From: Comamonadaceae bacterium OTU4NAUVB1
Lineage (GTDB): Bacteria > Pseudomonadota > Gammaproteobacteria > Burkholderiales > Burkholderiaceae_C
NCBI GenBank assembly: GCA_024372625.1
Contig: CP099605.1
Span: 372,001-436,000, forward strand
Length of the DNA stretch: 64,000 nucleotides
Direction of reading: 5' to 3'
This document shows, piece by piece, positions 10,314-18,640 of this stretch (the first letter of the stretch is position 1; each line of letters starts with the position of its first letter). The notes under the pieces were generated by a model. The model worked only from the letters and a program-made list of their open reading frames with translations, had not been told where the DNA came from and did no database searches. The position numbers and the translations under genes are program-made.

Positions 10314-11060
10314 ATGGACCCGACCCCGAACCCCCCTCGCGCCCCGGCGGTGCTCGTCGTCGGCGCCGGCGACGCCACCGGCGGCGCCATCGCCCGGCGC
10401 TTCGCGCGCGAGGGCCTGGCGGCCTGCGTGGTGCGGCGCAACCTGGAACGGCTGCGACCGCTGGTCGAGCGCATCGAGGCCGAGGGCGGCACCGCGCATG
10501 CCTTCGGCTGCGACGCGCGCCGCGAGGACGAGGTGGTGGCGCTGGTCGAGCGCATCGAATCGACCATCGGTCCGATCGAGGCGATGGTCTTCAACATCGG
10601 CGCCAACGTGCCCGAGAGCATCTTCGACGAGACGGCGCGCAAGTACTTCAAGGTCTGGGAGATGGCCTGCCTGGCCGGCTTCCTGAGCGCGCGCGAGGTG
10701 GCGCGGCGCATGGTGGCGCGCGGACGCGGCACGATCGTCTTCACGGGCGCGACGGCGTCGTTGCGCGGCTCGGCGAACTTCGCGGCCTTCTCGGGCGCCA
10801 AGATGGCGCTGCGGGCGCTGGCCCAGTCGATGGCGCGCGAACTCGGGTCGCGCGGCCTGCACGTGGCCCATGTCGTGATCGACGGCGCCATCGACACCGA
10901 CTTCATCCGCGAGCGCTTCCCGGCGCGCTACGCGCTCAAGGCGCAGGACGGCATCCTCGATCCCGACCACATCGCCGACGCCTACTGGATGCTGCATGCG
11001 CAGCCGCGCGACGCCTGGACGCACGAGCTCGACCTGCGGCCCTGGTCCGAGAAGTTCTGA
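10314..11060 (+). CDS. atypical SDR-family protein lacking the catalytic Tyr
   Basis: A 248-aa short-chain dehydrogenase-like protein. The glycine loop is divergent (GAGDATGGAIA), and the catalytic Tyr is replaced by Phe159 in FSGAK, with Lys163 retained. This matches the described classical-SDR subgroup c10 (Phe in place of the active-site Tyr, incomplete glycine motif). It may have altered chemistry or be a non-catalytic nucleotide-binding partner. It sits between a thioesterase and a DsbA/HCCA-isomerase gene in the fatty-acid operon, so a role in acyl-CoA or aromatic acid metabolism is possible (inference). GGAGCCCC precedes the ATG. Confidence 0.85.
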   Translation: MDPTPNPPRAPAVLVVGAGDATGGAIARRFAREGLAACVVRRNLERLRPLVERIEAEGGTAHAFGCDARREDEVVALVERIESTIGPIEAMVFNIGANVPESIFDETARKYFKVWEMACLAGFLSAREVARRMVARGRGTIVFTGATASLRGSANFAAFSGAKMALRALAQSMARELGSRGLHVAHVVIDGAIDTDFIRERFPARYALKAQDGILDPDHIADAYWMLHAQPRDAWTHELDLRPWSEKF

Positions 11061-11093
11061 ACACGACCCCGACGCGACGCGAAGGAAACCCCC

Positions 11094-11744
11094 ATGACCA
11101 CGACCGAGATCACGACCGACACCGCGACGGATACCGCGACCGACACCGGGACGCGGAAGACCGTCGAGTTCTATTTCGACGTCGGCAGCCCCGCCGCCTA
11201 CCTCGCCTGGACGCAGCTGCCGCGCCTGTGCGCGGAGGCGGGCGCCGCGCTGGTGTGGAAGCCGATGCTGCTGGGCGGGCTGTTCCAGGCCATCGGCAAC
11301 CGCTCGCCGGCGGAGATCCCGGGCAAGGGCGCCTACCTGATGCGCGACCTCGCGCGCCACGCGGCGCGCCTGGGCGTGCCGTGGGTGCGCAATCCGCATT
11401 TCCCGATCCACACGCTGCTGCTCATGCGCGGCGCCACCGGCTTCCTGATGCACGATCCCGCGCGCCACGACGCCTACCTCGCCGCCGTGATGCATGCCAT
11501 GTGGGTCGCGCCGCGCGACCTCGGCGATCCCGCCGAGGTGGCCGACGTGCTCCAATCGGCCGGCTTCGACGCCGCCGCCGTGCTGGCCCTGGCGACGCGG
11601 CCCGATGTCAAGGCGCGGCTCAAGGCCGTGACCGAGGAGGCGGCGGCGCGCGGCGTGTTCGGCGCGCCGACGATGTTCGTCGGCGACGCGATGTTCTGGG
11701 GCCAGGACCGGCTGGACTTCGTGCGCGAAGCCCTGGCCGCCTGA
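11094..11744 (+). CDS. 2-hydroxychromene-2-carboxylate isomerase / DsbA-family protein
   Basis: A 216-aa thioredoxin-fold protein of the DsbA/kappa-GST group. The core starts at VEFYFDVGSPAAYLAW (about residue 23), with a Ser where DsbA has its redox Cys, as in HCCA isomerases that use glutathione for cis-trans isomerisation of ring-cleaved aromatics. The C-terminus has GVFGAPTMFVGDAMFWGQDRL, the typical cis-Pro segment. The N-terminus carries a Thr/Asp repeat (TDTATDTATDTGT) not expected in the family; a later start is not available in frame before the core. It lies 33 bp after the SDR gene. The natural substrate is unknown. Confidence 0.82.
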   Translation: MTTTEITTDTATDTATDTGTRKTVEFYFDVGSPAAYLAWTQLPRLCAEAGAALVWKPMLLGGLFQAIGNRSPAEIPGKGAYLMRDLARHAARLGVPWVRNPHFPIHTLLLMRGATGFLMHDPARHDAYLAAVMHAMWVAPRDLGDPAEVADVLQSAGFDAAAVLALATRPDVKARLKAVTEEAAARGVFGAPTMFVGDAMFWGQDRLDFVREALAA

Positions 11745-11803
11745 TCCCCGCTTCGACCTTCCTTCCCGTCCGTCACCTCCACAGTCCGAAAGCGACGCCC
11801 TCC

Positions 11804-12607
11804 ATGAGCGACATCCTCGTCCACGCCGAAGCCGGCGTGATGACCCTGACCCTCAACCGGGTCGACAAGAAGAATTCCCTGACCACCGCCATGTACGCCG
11901 CGCTGGCCGATGCGCTCGAAGGCGCGGCGGACGACGCGGCCGTGCGCGTGGTGCTGATCCAGGGCGACCCGGCGATCTTCAGTGCCGGCAACGACATCGG
12001 CGATTTCCTGCGCGCGTCGGCCGGGCGCGAGAGCGGCGACGACCAGGCGCCGGACGCGCCGGTGTCCATGGACGAGCCCGTCTTCCGCTTCCTGCGCGCG
12101 CTCGCCTGCTTCCCCAAGCCCGTCGTGGCCGCGGTCTGCGGGCCGGCGGTGGGCATCGGCACCACGATGCTGCTGCACTGCGACCTGGTCTACGCCGGCG
12201 ACAACGCCGCCTTCTCGATGCCCTTCGTCAACCTCGGGCTGTGTCCCGAGGCCGGTTCGAGCCTGCTGGTGCCGCAGATGTTCGGTCATCACCGCGCCGC
12301 CGAGGCCCTGCTGCTGGGCGATCCGTTCCAGGCCGAGGCGGCCCTGGAGGTCGGCCTGGTCAACCGCGTCGTCCCGCCGATGGAGGCCAACGCGATCGCC
12401 CAGACCCAGGCCCGGCGCCTGGCCGCCAAGCCGGTCGCGGCCCTGATCGAGACCAAGCGCCTGCTGAAGAAGGCCGATCGGGCGGTGGTGCTCGAGCGCA
12501 TCGAGGAGGAGGCGCTCAGCTTCCGCCGCATGATGCGGGCGCCCGCCGCGCGCGAGGCCTTCGCGGCGTTCATGGAGAAGCGCAAGCCGGATTTCTCCGG
12601 ACTGTGA
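11804..12607 (+). CDS. enoyl-CoA hydratase/isomerase family protein
   Basis: A 267-aa single-domain crotonase. The oxyanion-hole segment is FSAGNDIGDFL (residues about 61-71), and the second is GPAVGIGTTMLLHCDLVYA. The region FVNLGLCPEAGSSLLVPQ carries the acidic residue position, and the C-terminal PDFSG is typical. It probably hydrates or isomerises enoyl-CoA intermediates alongside the hydroxyacyl-CoA dehydrogenase/hydratase encoded upstream. It is the last gene of the operon; a GC-rich inverted region (GGGCCC/GGCCCGGGG) follows the stop, but without a T-run. Confidence 0.9.
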   Translation: MSDILVHAEAGVMTLTLNRVDKKNSLTTAMYAALADALEGAADDAAVRVVLIQGDPAIFSAGNDIGDFLRASAGRESGDDQAPDAPVSMDEPVFRFLRALACFPKPVVAAVCGPAVGIGTTMLLHCDLVYAGDNAAFSMPFVNLGLCPEAGSSLLVPQMFGHHRAAEALLLGDPFQAEAALEVGLVNRVVPPMEANAIAQTQARRLAAKPVAALIETKRLLKKADRAVVLERIEEEALSFRRMMRAPAAREAFAAFMEKRKPDFSGL

Positions 12608-12656
12608 GCGCCGGGCCCGGACGGCCCGGGGCCGGAGCGCCCGTAGACTCCGGCCC

Positions 12657-13874
12657 GTGAAAATCACCGACGCCTCCTCGCTCGCTTCCTCCAGCGCCTT
12701 CGCCGTTTCCGCCACCGCGACGACGGGCCGCCGCCGCGCGCTGGCACTGCTCGCCGGCGGCGCGCTGGCCGCGCCGGCCATGGTGCGCGCGGCGCCGCCC
12801 GCCGGGCCGCTGCGCATCGGCGTCATCGCCTCCTGGTCGGGCGCGTACGCCGACTACGGCCGGCAGTTCGATGCCGGCATGGCCGTGTGGCTGGACGCCC
12901 ACGGCGGGCGCATCGCCGGCCGCCCGGTGGAACTGCTGCGCCGCGACGTGCCCGGCAGCGCGCCCGACCTGGCACGGCGCCACGCGCAGGAGCTGGTCGT
13001 GCGCGAGCGCGTCGAACTGCTCACCGGCCTGGACTTCAGCCCCAACGCCTTCGCCGTCGGCGCCATCGCGGCTCAGGCCAAGGTGCCGGCGGTCGTCATG
13101 AACGCCGCGGCTTCGGACCTGACGGCGCGCTCGCCGTTCCTGGTGCGGGTCTCGTTCACGGTGGCGCAGGTGTCGGCGCCGATGGCGCGGTGGGCGCTGC
13201 GCGAGCGCATCGCCAGCGTCTGCACGCTGGTGGCCGACTACGCCTCGGGCGCCGACGCGGAGGCCGCCTTCGCGGGCGCCTTCGCCGCCGGTGGCGGACA
13301 GGTCGTGGCGAGCCTGCGCGTGCCGCTCGCCACGCTGGATTTCTCGGCCTACCTTCAGCGCGTGCGCGACCTGAAGCCGCAGGCGGTCTTCTTCTTCCTG
13401 CCGTCGGGCCAGCTTCCCACCGCGTTCCTGCGCGCCTGGAAGGAGCGTGGCATGGCCGAGTCCGGCATCCGGCTGCTGGCCACCGGCGAAGCCACCGACG
13501 ACAACTACCTCGACGGCATCGGCGGCCTGGCCGCCGGACTCGTCACCAGCCACCACTATTCGTACGCCCACGACTCGCAGGCCAACCGGCGCTTCGTCCA
13601 GGGCTTCGAGGCGCGCTACGGATCGCGCCTGCGGCCGGGCTATTTCGCCGTCGCCGCGCACGACGCGCTGGCCGCCATCGACGCGGCCTTCGCCCGGGCC
13701 GGCGGCGCGGCGCGCGGCGAGGCGCTGGTCGAGGGCTTCAGGGGCCTGCGGCTGGAGAGCCCGCGCGGCCCGATCGCCATCGATGCCGCCACGCGCGACA
13801 TCGTGCAGACGGTCTACATCCGCCGCACGGAGAAGCGCGCGAGCGACGGGCGCTGGGTGAACGTGGAGATCTGA
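12657..13874 (+). CDS. ABC-type branched-chain amino acid-like substrate-binding protein (orphan)
   Basis: A 405-aa periplasmic binding protein of the Leu/Ile/Val type (Peripla_BP_6). It starts with GTG at 12657 (M in translation). A Tat-like signal (TTGRRRALALLAGGALAAP, ending near VRAAPPAG) is followed by LRIGVIASWSGAYADYGRQF, the characteristic first strand. No permease or ATPase genes for this family lie nearby, so it must work with a system encoded elsewhere, or it sits at the operon end because its ligand (a carboxylic or acyl substrate) feeds beta-oxidation (inference). It converges with the thioesterase gene 8 bp beyond its stop. Confidence 0.85.
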   Translation: MKITDASSLASSSAFAVSATATTGRRRALALLAGGALAAPAMVRAAPPAGPLRIGVIASWSGAYADYGRQFDAGMAVWLDAHGGRIAGRPVELLRRDVPGSAPDLARRHAQELVVRERVELLTGLDFSPNAFAVGAIAAQAKVPAVVMNAAASDLTARSPFLVRVSFTVAQVSAPMARWALRERIASVCTLVADYASGADAEAAFAGAFAAGGGQVVASLRVPLATLDFSAYLQRVRDLKPQAVFFFLPSGQLPTAFLRAWKERGMAESGIRLLATGEATDDNYLDGIGGLAAGLVTSHHYSYAHDSQANRRFVQGFEARYGSRLRPGYFAVAAHDALAAIDAAFARAGGAARGEALVEGFRGLRLESPRGPIAIDAATRDIVQTVYIRRTEKRASDGRWVNVEI

Positions 13875-13881
13875 CCCGACG

Positions 13882-14358
13882 TCAGTCGCGCGGGATGGGG
13901 CGGGGACGGCCGTGGTCGTCGATGGCGACGTAGGTGAAGGTGGCCTCGGTGACCTTGACGTAGGCGCCCTGGGCCACGGCGCGTTCGGCGAAGACCTCCA
14001 CGCTCACCGTGATGGAGGTGCGCCCGATGCGCAGCAGCTTCGAATAGAACGACAGGATGTCGCCCAGGCGCACGGGCTGCTTGAAGACGAACTCGTTGAC
14101 GGCCACCGTCGCCATGCGGCCCCGGGCATGGCGCACGGGGATGACCGAGGCGGCCATGTCGCAGTGCGCCATGACCCAGCCGCCGAAGATGTCGCCGTTG
14201 ACGTTGCAGTCCTTGGGCATCGGGATCACCTTGAGGACCAGTTCCATGTCCAGCGGCAGGCTCCGCAGCGTGGCGTCGCGGCCGGTGGCGGGAACGGCCG
14301 CGGCGTCGGCGGACGGCGGGGTCATCGGGGCGGGGGAGGGGGGCGGCAGGGTGGACAT
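13882..14358 (-). CDS. acyl-CoA thioesterase, hot-dog fold (YciA-like)
   Basis: A 158-aa hot-dog acyl-CoA hydrolase. The signature NVNGDIFGGWVMAHCDMAAS matches YciA/ACOT-type enzymes, followed by FKQPVRLGDILSFYSKLLRIGRTSITV. These enzymes hydrolyse a range of acyl-CoAs and often form hexamers. The start MSTLPPPSPAP at 14358 is preferred; an in-frame ATG at 14403 adds 15 aa and would overlap the divergent ABC-transporter start at 14402. The N-terminal 40 aa are Pro/Ala-rich and not part of the fold. It is divergent from the exporter gene across only 43 bp. Confidence 0.88.
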   Translation of the reverse strand: MSTLPPPSPAPMTPPSADAAAVPATGRDATLRSLPLDMELVLKVIPMPKDCNVNGDIFGGWVMAHCDMAASVIPVRHARGRMATVAVNEFVFKQPVRLGDILSFYSKLLRIGRTSITVSVEVFAERAVAQGAYVKVTEATFTYVAIDDHGRPRPIPRD

Positions 14359-14401
14359 GGGCACAATCCGGAGCAAACAACACCCACGATTGTCCCCCTC
14401 C

Positions 14402-16315
14402 ATGCGCCGCAGCGGCGAGGCGCCTTCGGCCGCCTCCTCTTCCCCCCACCCGTCCTCCTCCCACCCCCATCACGCCGGCGGCATCGAGCCCGCGCGCGCC
14501 GACCGCTCCGACGTGGCGACGCTGCGCCGGCTGCTGCCCTACCTGTGGCCCTACAAGTGGCGCGTGGCGGCGGCGCTGGCGTTCATGATCGGCGCCAAGG
14601 TCGCCAACGTGAGCGTGCCGGTGCTGCTCAAGCACCTGGTGGACGCCATGACGCCCCGGCCCGACATGGCGCAGGCCCTGCTGGTGGTGCCGATCGGCCT
14701 GCTGGTGGCCTACGGGCTGCTGCGCTTCTCGACCTCGCTGTTCGGCGAGTTGCGCGAGCTGGTCTTCGCCAAGGCGACCGAGGGCGCGTCGCGGCGCATC
14801 TCGCTGGAGGTGTTCGAGCACCTGCACGCCCTGAGCCTGCGCTTCCACCTGGAGCGCCAGACCGGCGGCATGACGCGCGACATCGAGCGCGGCACGCGCG
14901 GCGTGCATTCGCTGATCTCGATGTCGCTCTACAGCATCGTGCCCACGCTGATCGAGCTGGTGCTGGTGCTGACCATCCTGGGGGTGAAGTTCGACGTCCT
15001 GTTCGTCGTCATCACCGGCATCGCGCTGCTGCTCTACATCGGCTTCACCGTCACGGTGACCGAGTGGCGCACGCAGTTCAGGAAGACCATGAACGAGCTC
15101 GACTCGGTCGCGCAGAGCCGCGCGGTCGACTCGCTGCTGAACTACGAGACCGTCAAGTACTTCAACAATGAGGCCTTCGAGGCCGGCCGCTACGACGCCA
15201 GCCTCGACCGCTACCGCAAGGCCGCCATCAAGAGCCAGCGCACGCTGTCCATGCTCAACACCGGCCAGCAGATGCTCATCGCCGTGAGCCTGGTGCTGAT
15301 GCTCTGGCGCGCGACCTCCGGCGTGGTGGAGGGCCGCATGACGCTGGGCGACCTGGTGATGGTCAACGCCTTCATGATCCAGCTCTACATCCCGCTGAAC
15401 TTCCTCGGCGTGATCTATCGCGAGATCAAGCAGAGCCTGACCGACCTCGACAAGATGTTCGTCCTGCTGGAGAAGGACCGCGAGGTGCGCGACGCCCCCG
15501 GCGCGCAGCCCCTGTCGCTGCCGCCCCTGAGCGCGACGGCGCCCGCGGGGGAGGACCGTGGCCGCGCCGTCGACGCCACCGTCCGCTTCGAGGACGTCAG
15601 CTTCGCCTACGACCCCGCCCGCCCCATCCTGAAGCACGTGAGCTTCGAGATCCCGGCGGGCCGGACGGTCGCCGTGGTCGGCCCGTCGGGTTCGGGCAAG
15701 TCGACCCTGGCGCGGCTGCTCTACCGCTTCTACGACGTGCAGGCAGGCCGCATCACCATCGGCGGCCAGGACATCCGGGGGGTCACGCAGGCCAGCGTGC
15801 GCGCGGCCATCGGCATCGTGCCGCAGGACACGGTGCTGTTCAACGACACGGTCGAATACAACATCGCCTACGGCCGGCCCGGCGCCTCGCACGACGAGGT
15901 GGTGGCCGCCGCGCAGGCCGCGCGCATCCACGACTTCATCGCCGCCACGCCGGGGGGCTACGCGACGACGGTGGGCGAGCGCGGGCTCAAGCTCTCGGGC
16001 GGCGAGAAGCAGCGCGTGGCCATCGCGCGCACGCTGCTGAAGGACCCGCCGATCGTGATCTTCGACGAGGCCACCTCGGCGCTCGACTCGGCCAACGAGC
16101 GCGCCATCCAGGCCGAACTCAAGCGCGCCGCGCAGGACAAGACCACGCTGGTGATCGCGCACCGCCTGTCCACCGTGGTGGATGCCCACGAGATCCTGGT
16201 GCTGGAGGCCGGCGTGGTCGTCGAGCGCGGCACGCACGCGCAGCTGCTGGCCAGGCAGGCACGCTACGCCCAGATGTGGAACCTGCAGCAGGTCGAGGCC
16301 GGCCAGGCCCCCTGA
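14402..16315 (+). CDS. ATM1/HMT1-type ABC transporter, fused permease-ATPase
   Basis: A 637-aa half-transporter. The first 40 aa are Ser/Pro/His-rich, then come six membrane helices (about residues 50-340, e.g. YKWRVAAALAFMIGAKVANVSVP) and an ATPase domain with Walker [10 protein letters not shown] (Lys433), signature LSGGEKQ and Walker B VIFDEATSALD. NYETVKYFNNEAFE and RQTGGMTRDIERG are characteristic of the ATM1 subfamily (mitochondrial Atm1, bacterial NaAtm1), which export glutathione-linked sulfur or metal adducts. It probably functions in thiol/heavy-metal homeostasis at the inner membrane. The ATG at 14402 was chosen because upstream in-frame codons overlap the divergent gene. Confidence 0.92.
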   Translation: MRRSGEAPSAASSSPHPSSSHPHHAGGIEPARADRSDVATLRRLLPYLWPYKWRVAAALAFMIGAKVANVSVPVLLKHLVDAMTPRPDMAQALLVVPIGLLVAYGLLRFSTSLFGELRELVFAKATEGASRRISLEVFEHLHALSLRFHLERQTGGMTRDIERGTRGVHSLISMSLYSIVPTLIELVLVLTILGVKFDVLFVVITGIALLLYIGFTVTVTEWRTQFRKTMNELDSVAQSRAVDSLLNYETVKYFNNEAFEAGRYDASLDRYRKAAIKSQRTLSMLNTGQQMLIAVSLVLMLWRATSGVVEGRMTLGDLVMVNAFMIQLYIPLNFLGVIYREIKQSLTDLDKMFVLLEKDREVRDAPGAQPLSLPPLSATAPAGEDRGRAVDATVRFEDVSFAYDPARPILKHVSFEIPAGRTVAVVGPSGSGKSTLARLLYRFYDVQAGRITIGGQDIRGVTQASVRAAIGIVPQDTVLFNDTVEYNIAYGRPGASHDEVVAAAQAARIHDFIAATPGGYATTVGERGLKLSGGEKQRVAIARTLLKDPPIVIFDEATSALDSANERAIQAELKRAAQDKTTLVIAHRLSTVVDAHEILVLEAGVVVERGTHAQLLARQARYAQMWNLQQVEAGQAP

Positions 16316-16390
16316 GCGTGCCGGTCGCCCCGCCACCGAATCCATCCAACTCATCCATTCATTCATTCATCGCGAGGAGCCAAGGAGCGC

Positions 16391-17335
16391 ATGACGACGA
16401 CGAAGATCCCGATGCTGAGCCTCATCAGCCTGGCCGACGACCACCGCGCCTGGATCGAGGCGCAACACGACCTGACCTACGAACCCGACCCCGCGCGCCG
16501 CGGCGAGGCCGTCGCGGCCCATGCCGCGCGGGGCCGCATCGTGCTGACCAACGGCGCCACCGGCCTCACGGCCGGTGAGATCGCCGCGCTGCCCGCGCTC
16601 GAACTCGTCTGCACCCTGGGGGCGGGCTACGAGAACGTCGCGATGGACGCGGCGCGCGCGCGCGGCATCGTCGTGGCCACCGGCGCGGGCACCAACGAGG
16701 ACTGCGTCGCCGACCATGCGCTGGGCCTGCTGATCGCCGCCGTGCGCGGCATCGGGCGGCTCGACGCGCAGTGCCGCGCCGGCGTCTGGCGCGACCACAT
16801 CCCGCTGCCGCCACAGCTCTCGGGCCGCCGGCTGGGCATCCTGGGCCTGGGCGCCATCGGCCACAAGATCGCCCGCCGCGCCGCCGCCTTCGACCTGGCG
16901 ATCGGCTATCACAACCGCCGTCCGGTGCCCGACGTTGCGCATCGCCATTTCGACCGCCTCGTGGCGCTCGCCGAGTGGGCCGACTTCCTGGTCGTCGCCA
17001 CGCCGGGCGGCGCGGGCACGAAACACCTGGTGGACGCCACCGTGATCGAGGCGCTCGGCCCGCAGGGCGTGCTGGTGAACATCGCGCGCGGCAGCGTGGT
17101 CGACACGGCCGCGCTGGCCGCCGCGCTGCGCGCGGGCCGGCTCGCCGGCGCCGGCCTCGACGTCTACGAGAGCGAGCCGCGTCCGCCGGAGGCGCTGCTC
17201 GGCATGGACAACGTGATCCTCACGCCCCACATCGCGGGCTGGTCGCCCGAGGCGATGGGGGCGTCGGTGCGGCGCGTGCTGGCCAACGCCGAGGGCCATT
17301 TCTCGGGGCGCGGCGCGGTGTCGGCGGTGGGCTGA
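16391..17335 (+). CDS. D-2-hydroxyacid dehydrogenase (hydroxypyruvate/glyoxylate reductase type)
   Basis: A 314-aa NAD(P)-dependent 2-hydroxyacid dehydrogenase. The Rossmann loop is LGILGLGAIGHKIARR (about 152-167), the catalytic Arg is in NIARGSVVD, Glu in DVYESEP and His in LTPHIAGWSPEAM. CTLGAGYENVAMDAARARGI is the substrate-domain hallmark. It probably reduces a 2-oxoacid such as hydroxypyruvate or glyoxylate; the exact substrate cannot be fixed. AAGGAGCGC directly precedes the ATG at 16391. The gene runs 19 bp ahead of a LysR regulator gene on the same strand. Confidence 0.9.
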   Translation: MTTTKIPMLSLISLADDHRAWIEAQHDLTYEPDPARRGEAVAAHAARGRIVLTNGATGLTAGEIAALPALELVCTLGAGYENVAMDAARARGIVVATGAGTNEDCVADHALGLLIAAVRGIGRLDAQCRAGVWRDHIPLPPQLSGRRLGILGLGAIGHKIARRAAAFDLAIGYHNRRPVPDVAHRHFDRLVALAEWADFLVVATPGGAGTKHLVDATVIEALGPQGVLVNIARGSVVDTAALAAALRAGRLAGAGLDVYESEPRPPEALLGMDNVILTPHIAGWSPEAMGASVRRVLANAEGHFSGRGAVSAVG

Positions 17336-17354
17336 GGTCCGGATAATCCGCGCC

Positions 17355-18371
17355 ATGGAAACCAAGTGGCTCGAGGATTTCGTCAGCCTGGCCGAGACGC
17401 GCAGCTTCAGCCGCTCGGCGCAGTTGCGCCACGTCACCCAGCCGGCGTTCTCGCGGCGCATCCAGGCGCTGGAGGGCTGGGCCGGCACCGACCTGGTCGA
17501 CCGCAGCTCCTACCCGACGCGGCTGACGCCGGCCGGCCAGACGCTCTACAGCCAGGCCATCGAGATGCTGCAGGGCCTGCAGAGCACGCGCGCCATGCTG
17601 CGCGGGCACTCGGCCACCTCGCACGACGTCATCGAGTTCGCGGTGCCGCACACGCTGGCGCTGAACTTCTTCCCGGCCTGGGTCAGCACCCTGCGCGAGC
17701 ACTTCGGGCCGATGCGCAGCCGCCTGCTGGCACTCAACGTGCACGACGCCATGCTGCGCCTGATCGAGGGCGGCTGCGACCTGCTGATCGCCTACCAGCA
17801 CCCGTCGCAGCCGCTGCAGCTCGACGCCGGGCGCTACGAGACGGTGCGCCTGGGCAGCGAGGTCGTGGCGCCCTGGGTCAGGCCCGATGCCGGCGGCGCC
17901 CCGCGCTACCGCCTGCCGGGCCGCCCCGGCCAGCCCCTGCCCTACCTGGGCTACGCGCCCGGGGCCTACCTCGGCGGCGTGGTCGACCAGCTCATCAAGG
18001 ACTCGGAGGTTGCGATCCACCTCGACCGCGTCTACGAGACCGACATGTCCGAAGGCCTGAAGGCGATGGCGCTGGAGGGCCACGGCATCGCCTTCCTGCC
18101 GCAGAACGCGGTGCGCAAGGAGGTCCGCCAGCGCCTGCTGGTGAGCGCGCTGCCGCCGGAGATCGGCCACCTGGAGGCGACGATGGAGATCCGTGCCTAC
18201 CGGGCGCGGCCCATCGCCGCGACCCCGAAACCGTCGCGCGCGGGCGGCCGTGGCGGCGACATGCAGATCGCGCATGAGGGCGGCGGCATCATGCCGATGT
18301 CGCATGGCAGTCGCGCCGTCGACACACTCTGGGCCCATCTGCTGGCCACGCAGCCCGCCGCGACGCCCTGA
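17355..18371 (+). CDS. LysR-family transcriptional regulator
   Basis: A 338-aa LysR protein. The N-terminal winged HTH occupies residues 1-60 (WLEDFVSLAETRSFSRSAQLRHVTQPAFSRRIQALE split here as two motifs: RSFSRSAQLRHVTQPAFSRR and IQALEGW), followed by an effector domain. A Gly/Arg-rich tail of about 50 aa at the C-terminus (after about residue 285) is longer than usual. It lies 19 bp after a D-2-hydroxyacid dehydrogenase gene and in the same direction, which is unusual for LysR genes; it may regulate the preceding gene or the glt operon downstream. The inducer is unknown. Confidence 0.9.
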   Translation: METKWLEDFVSLAETRSFSRSAQLRHVTQPAFSRRIQALEGWAGTDLVDRSSYPTRLTPAGQTLYSQAIEMLQGLQSTRAMLRGHSATSHDVIEFAVPHTLALNFFPAWVSTLREHFGPMRSRLLALNVHDAMLRLIEGGCDLLIAYQHPSQPLQLDAGRYETVRLGSEVVAPWVRPDAGGAPRYRLPGRPGQPLPYLGYAPGAYLGGVVDQLIKDSEVAIHLDRVYETDMSEGLKAMALEGHGIAFLPQNAVRKEVRQRLLVSALPPEIGHLEATMEIRAYRARPIAATPKPSRAGGRGGDMQIAHEGGGIMPMSHGSRAVDTLWAHLLATQPAATP

Positions 18372-18640
18372 GGCAGCCCGATCACCGTCGCCGGCGACGG
18401 CCGCGAGACGGAATGCCTGTCGCGGGCACAAAGACTGCTTAGCATGAAAAGACAATGCAGCGACTGCGCCGTGCACCCACAAGGCGCACGGCGATGTCGG
18501 ATCGGGGGGCGTCGGCGTGCACTTCGTGCACCAAGGCGGCGCACGGACGGCCTTTTCGCGGGCTTTCGCGGGTAATCCCTTGGATTCCGATGTCTAGAAT
18601 TCCGCTGCATGTCCGTCTCACCCACTCAGGAGTTTTCCGT
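18372..18640 (+). promoter_or_regulatory. promoter region of the glt operon
   Basis: This 269-bp gap has no convincing gene. Directly upstream of gltI is TAGAAT (18595-18600), a plausible -10 element about 40 bp from the ATG; no matching -35 is visible at normal spacing. Two TCGCGGG direct repeats lie at about 18555-18571. A clear Shine-Dalgarno (CAGGAG) precedes the gltI ATG. Confidence 0.3.

Noticed and set aside
12608..12656. GC-rich inverted repeat after the enoyl-CoA hydratase gene as a terminator
   Set aside because: No T-run follows and the next gene starts immediately, so termination is not supported.
16356..16370. CATT tandem repeat before the 2-hydroxyacid dehydrogenase gene
   Set aside because: Three to four units only; could be a slippage site but there is no sign of phase variation since it lies outside the coding sequence and -35/-10 elements are not evident.
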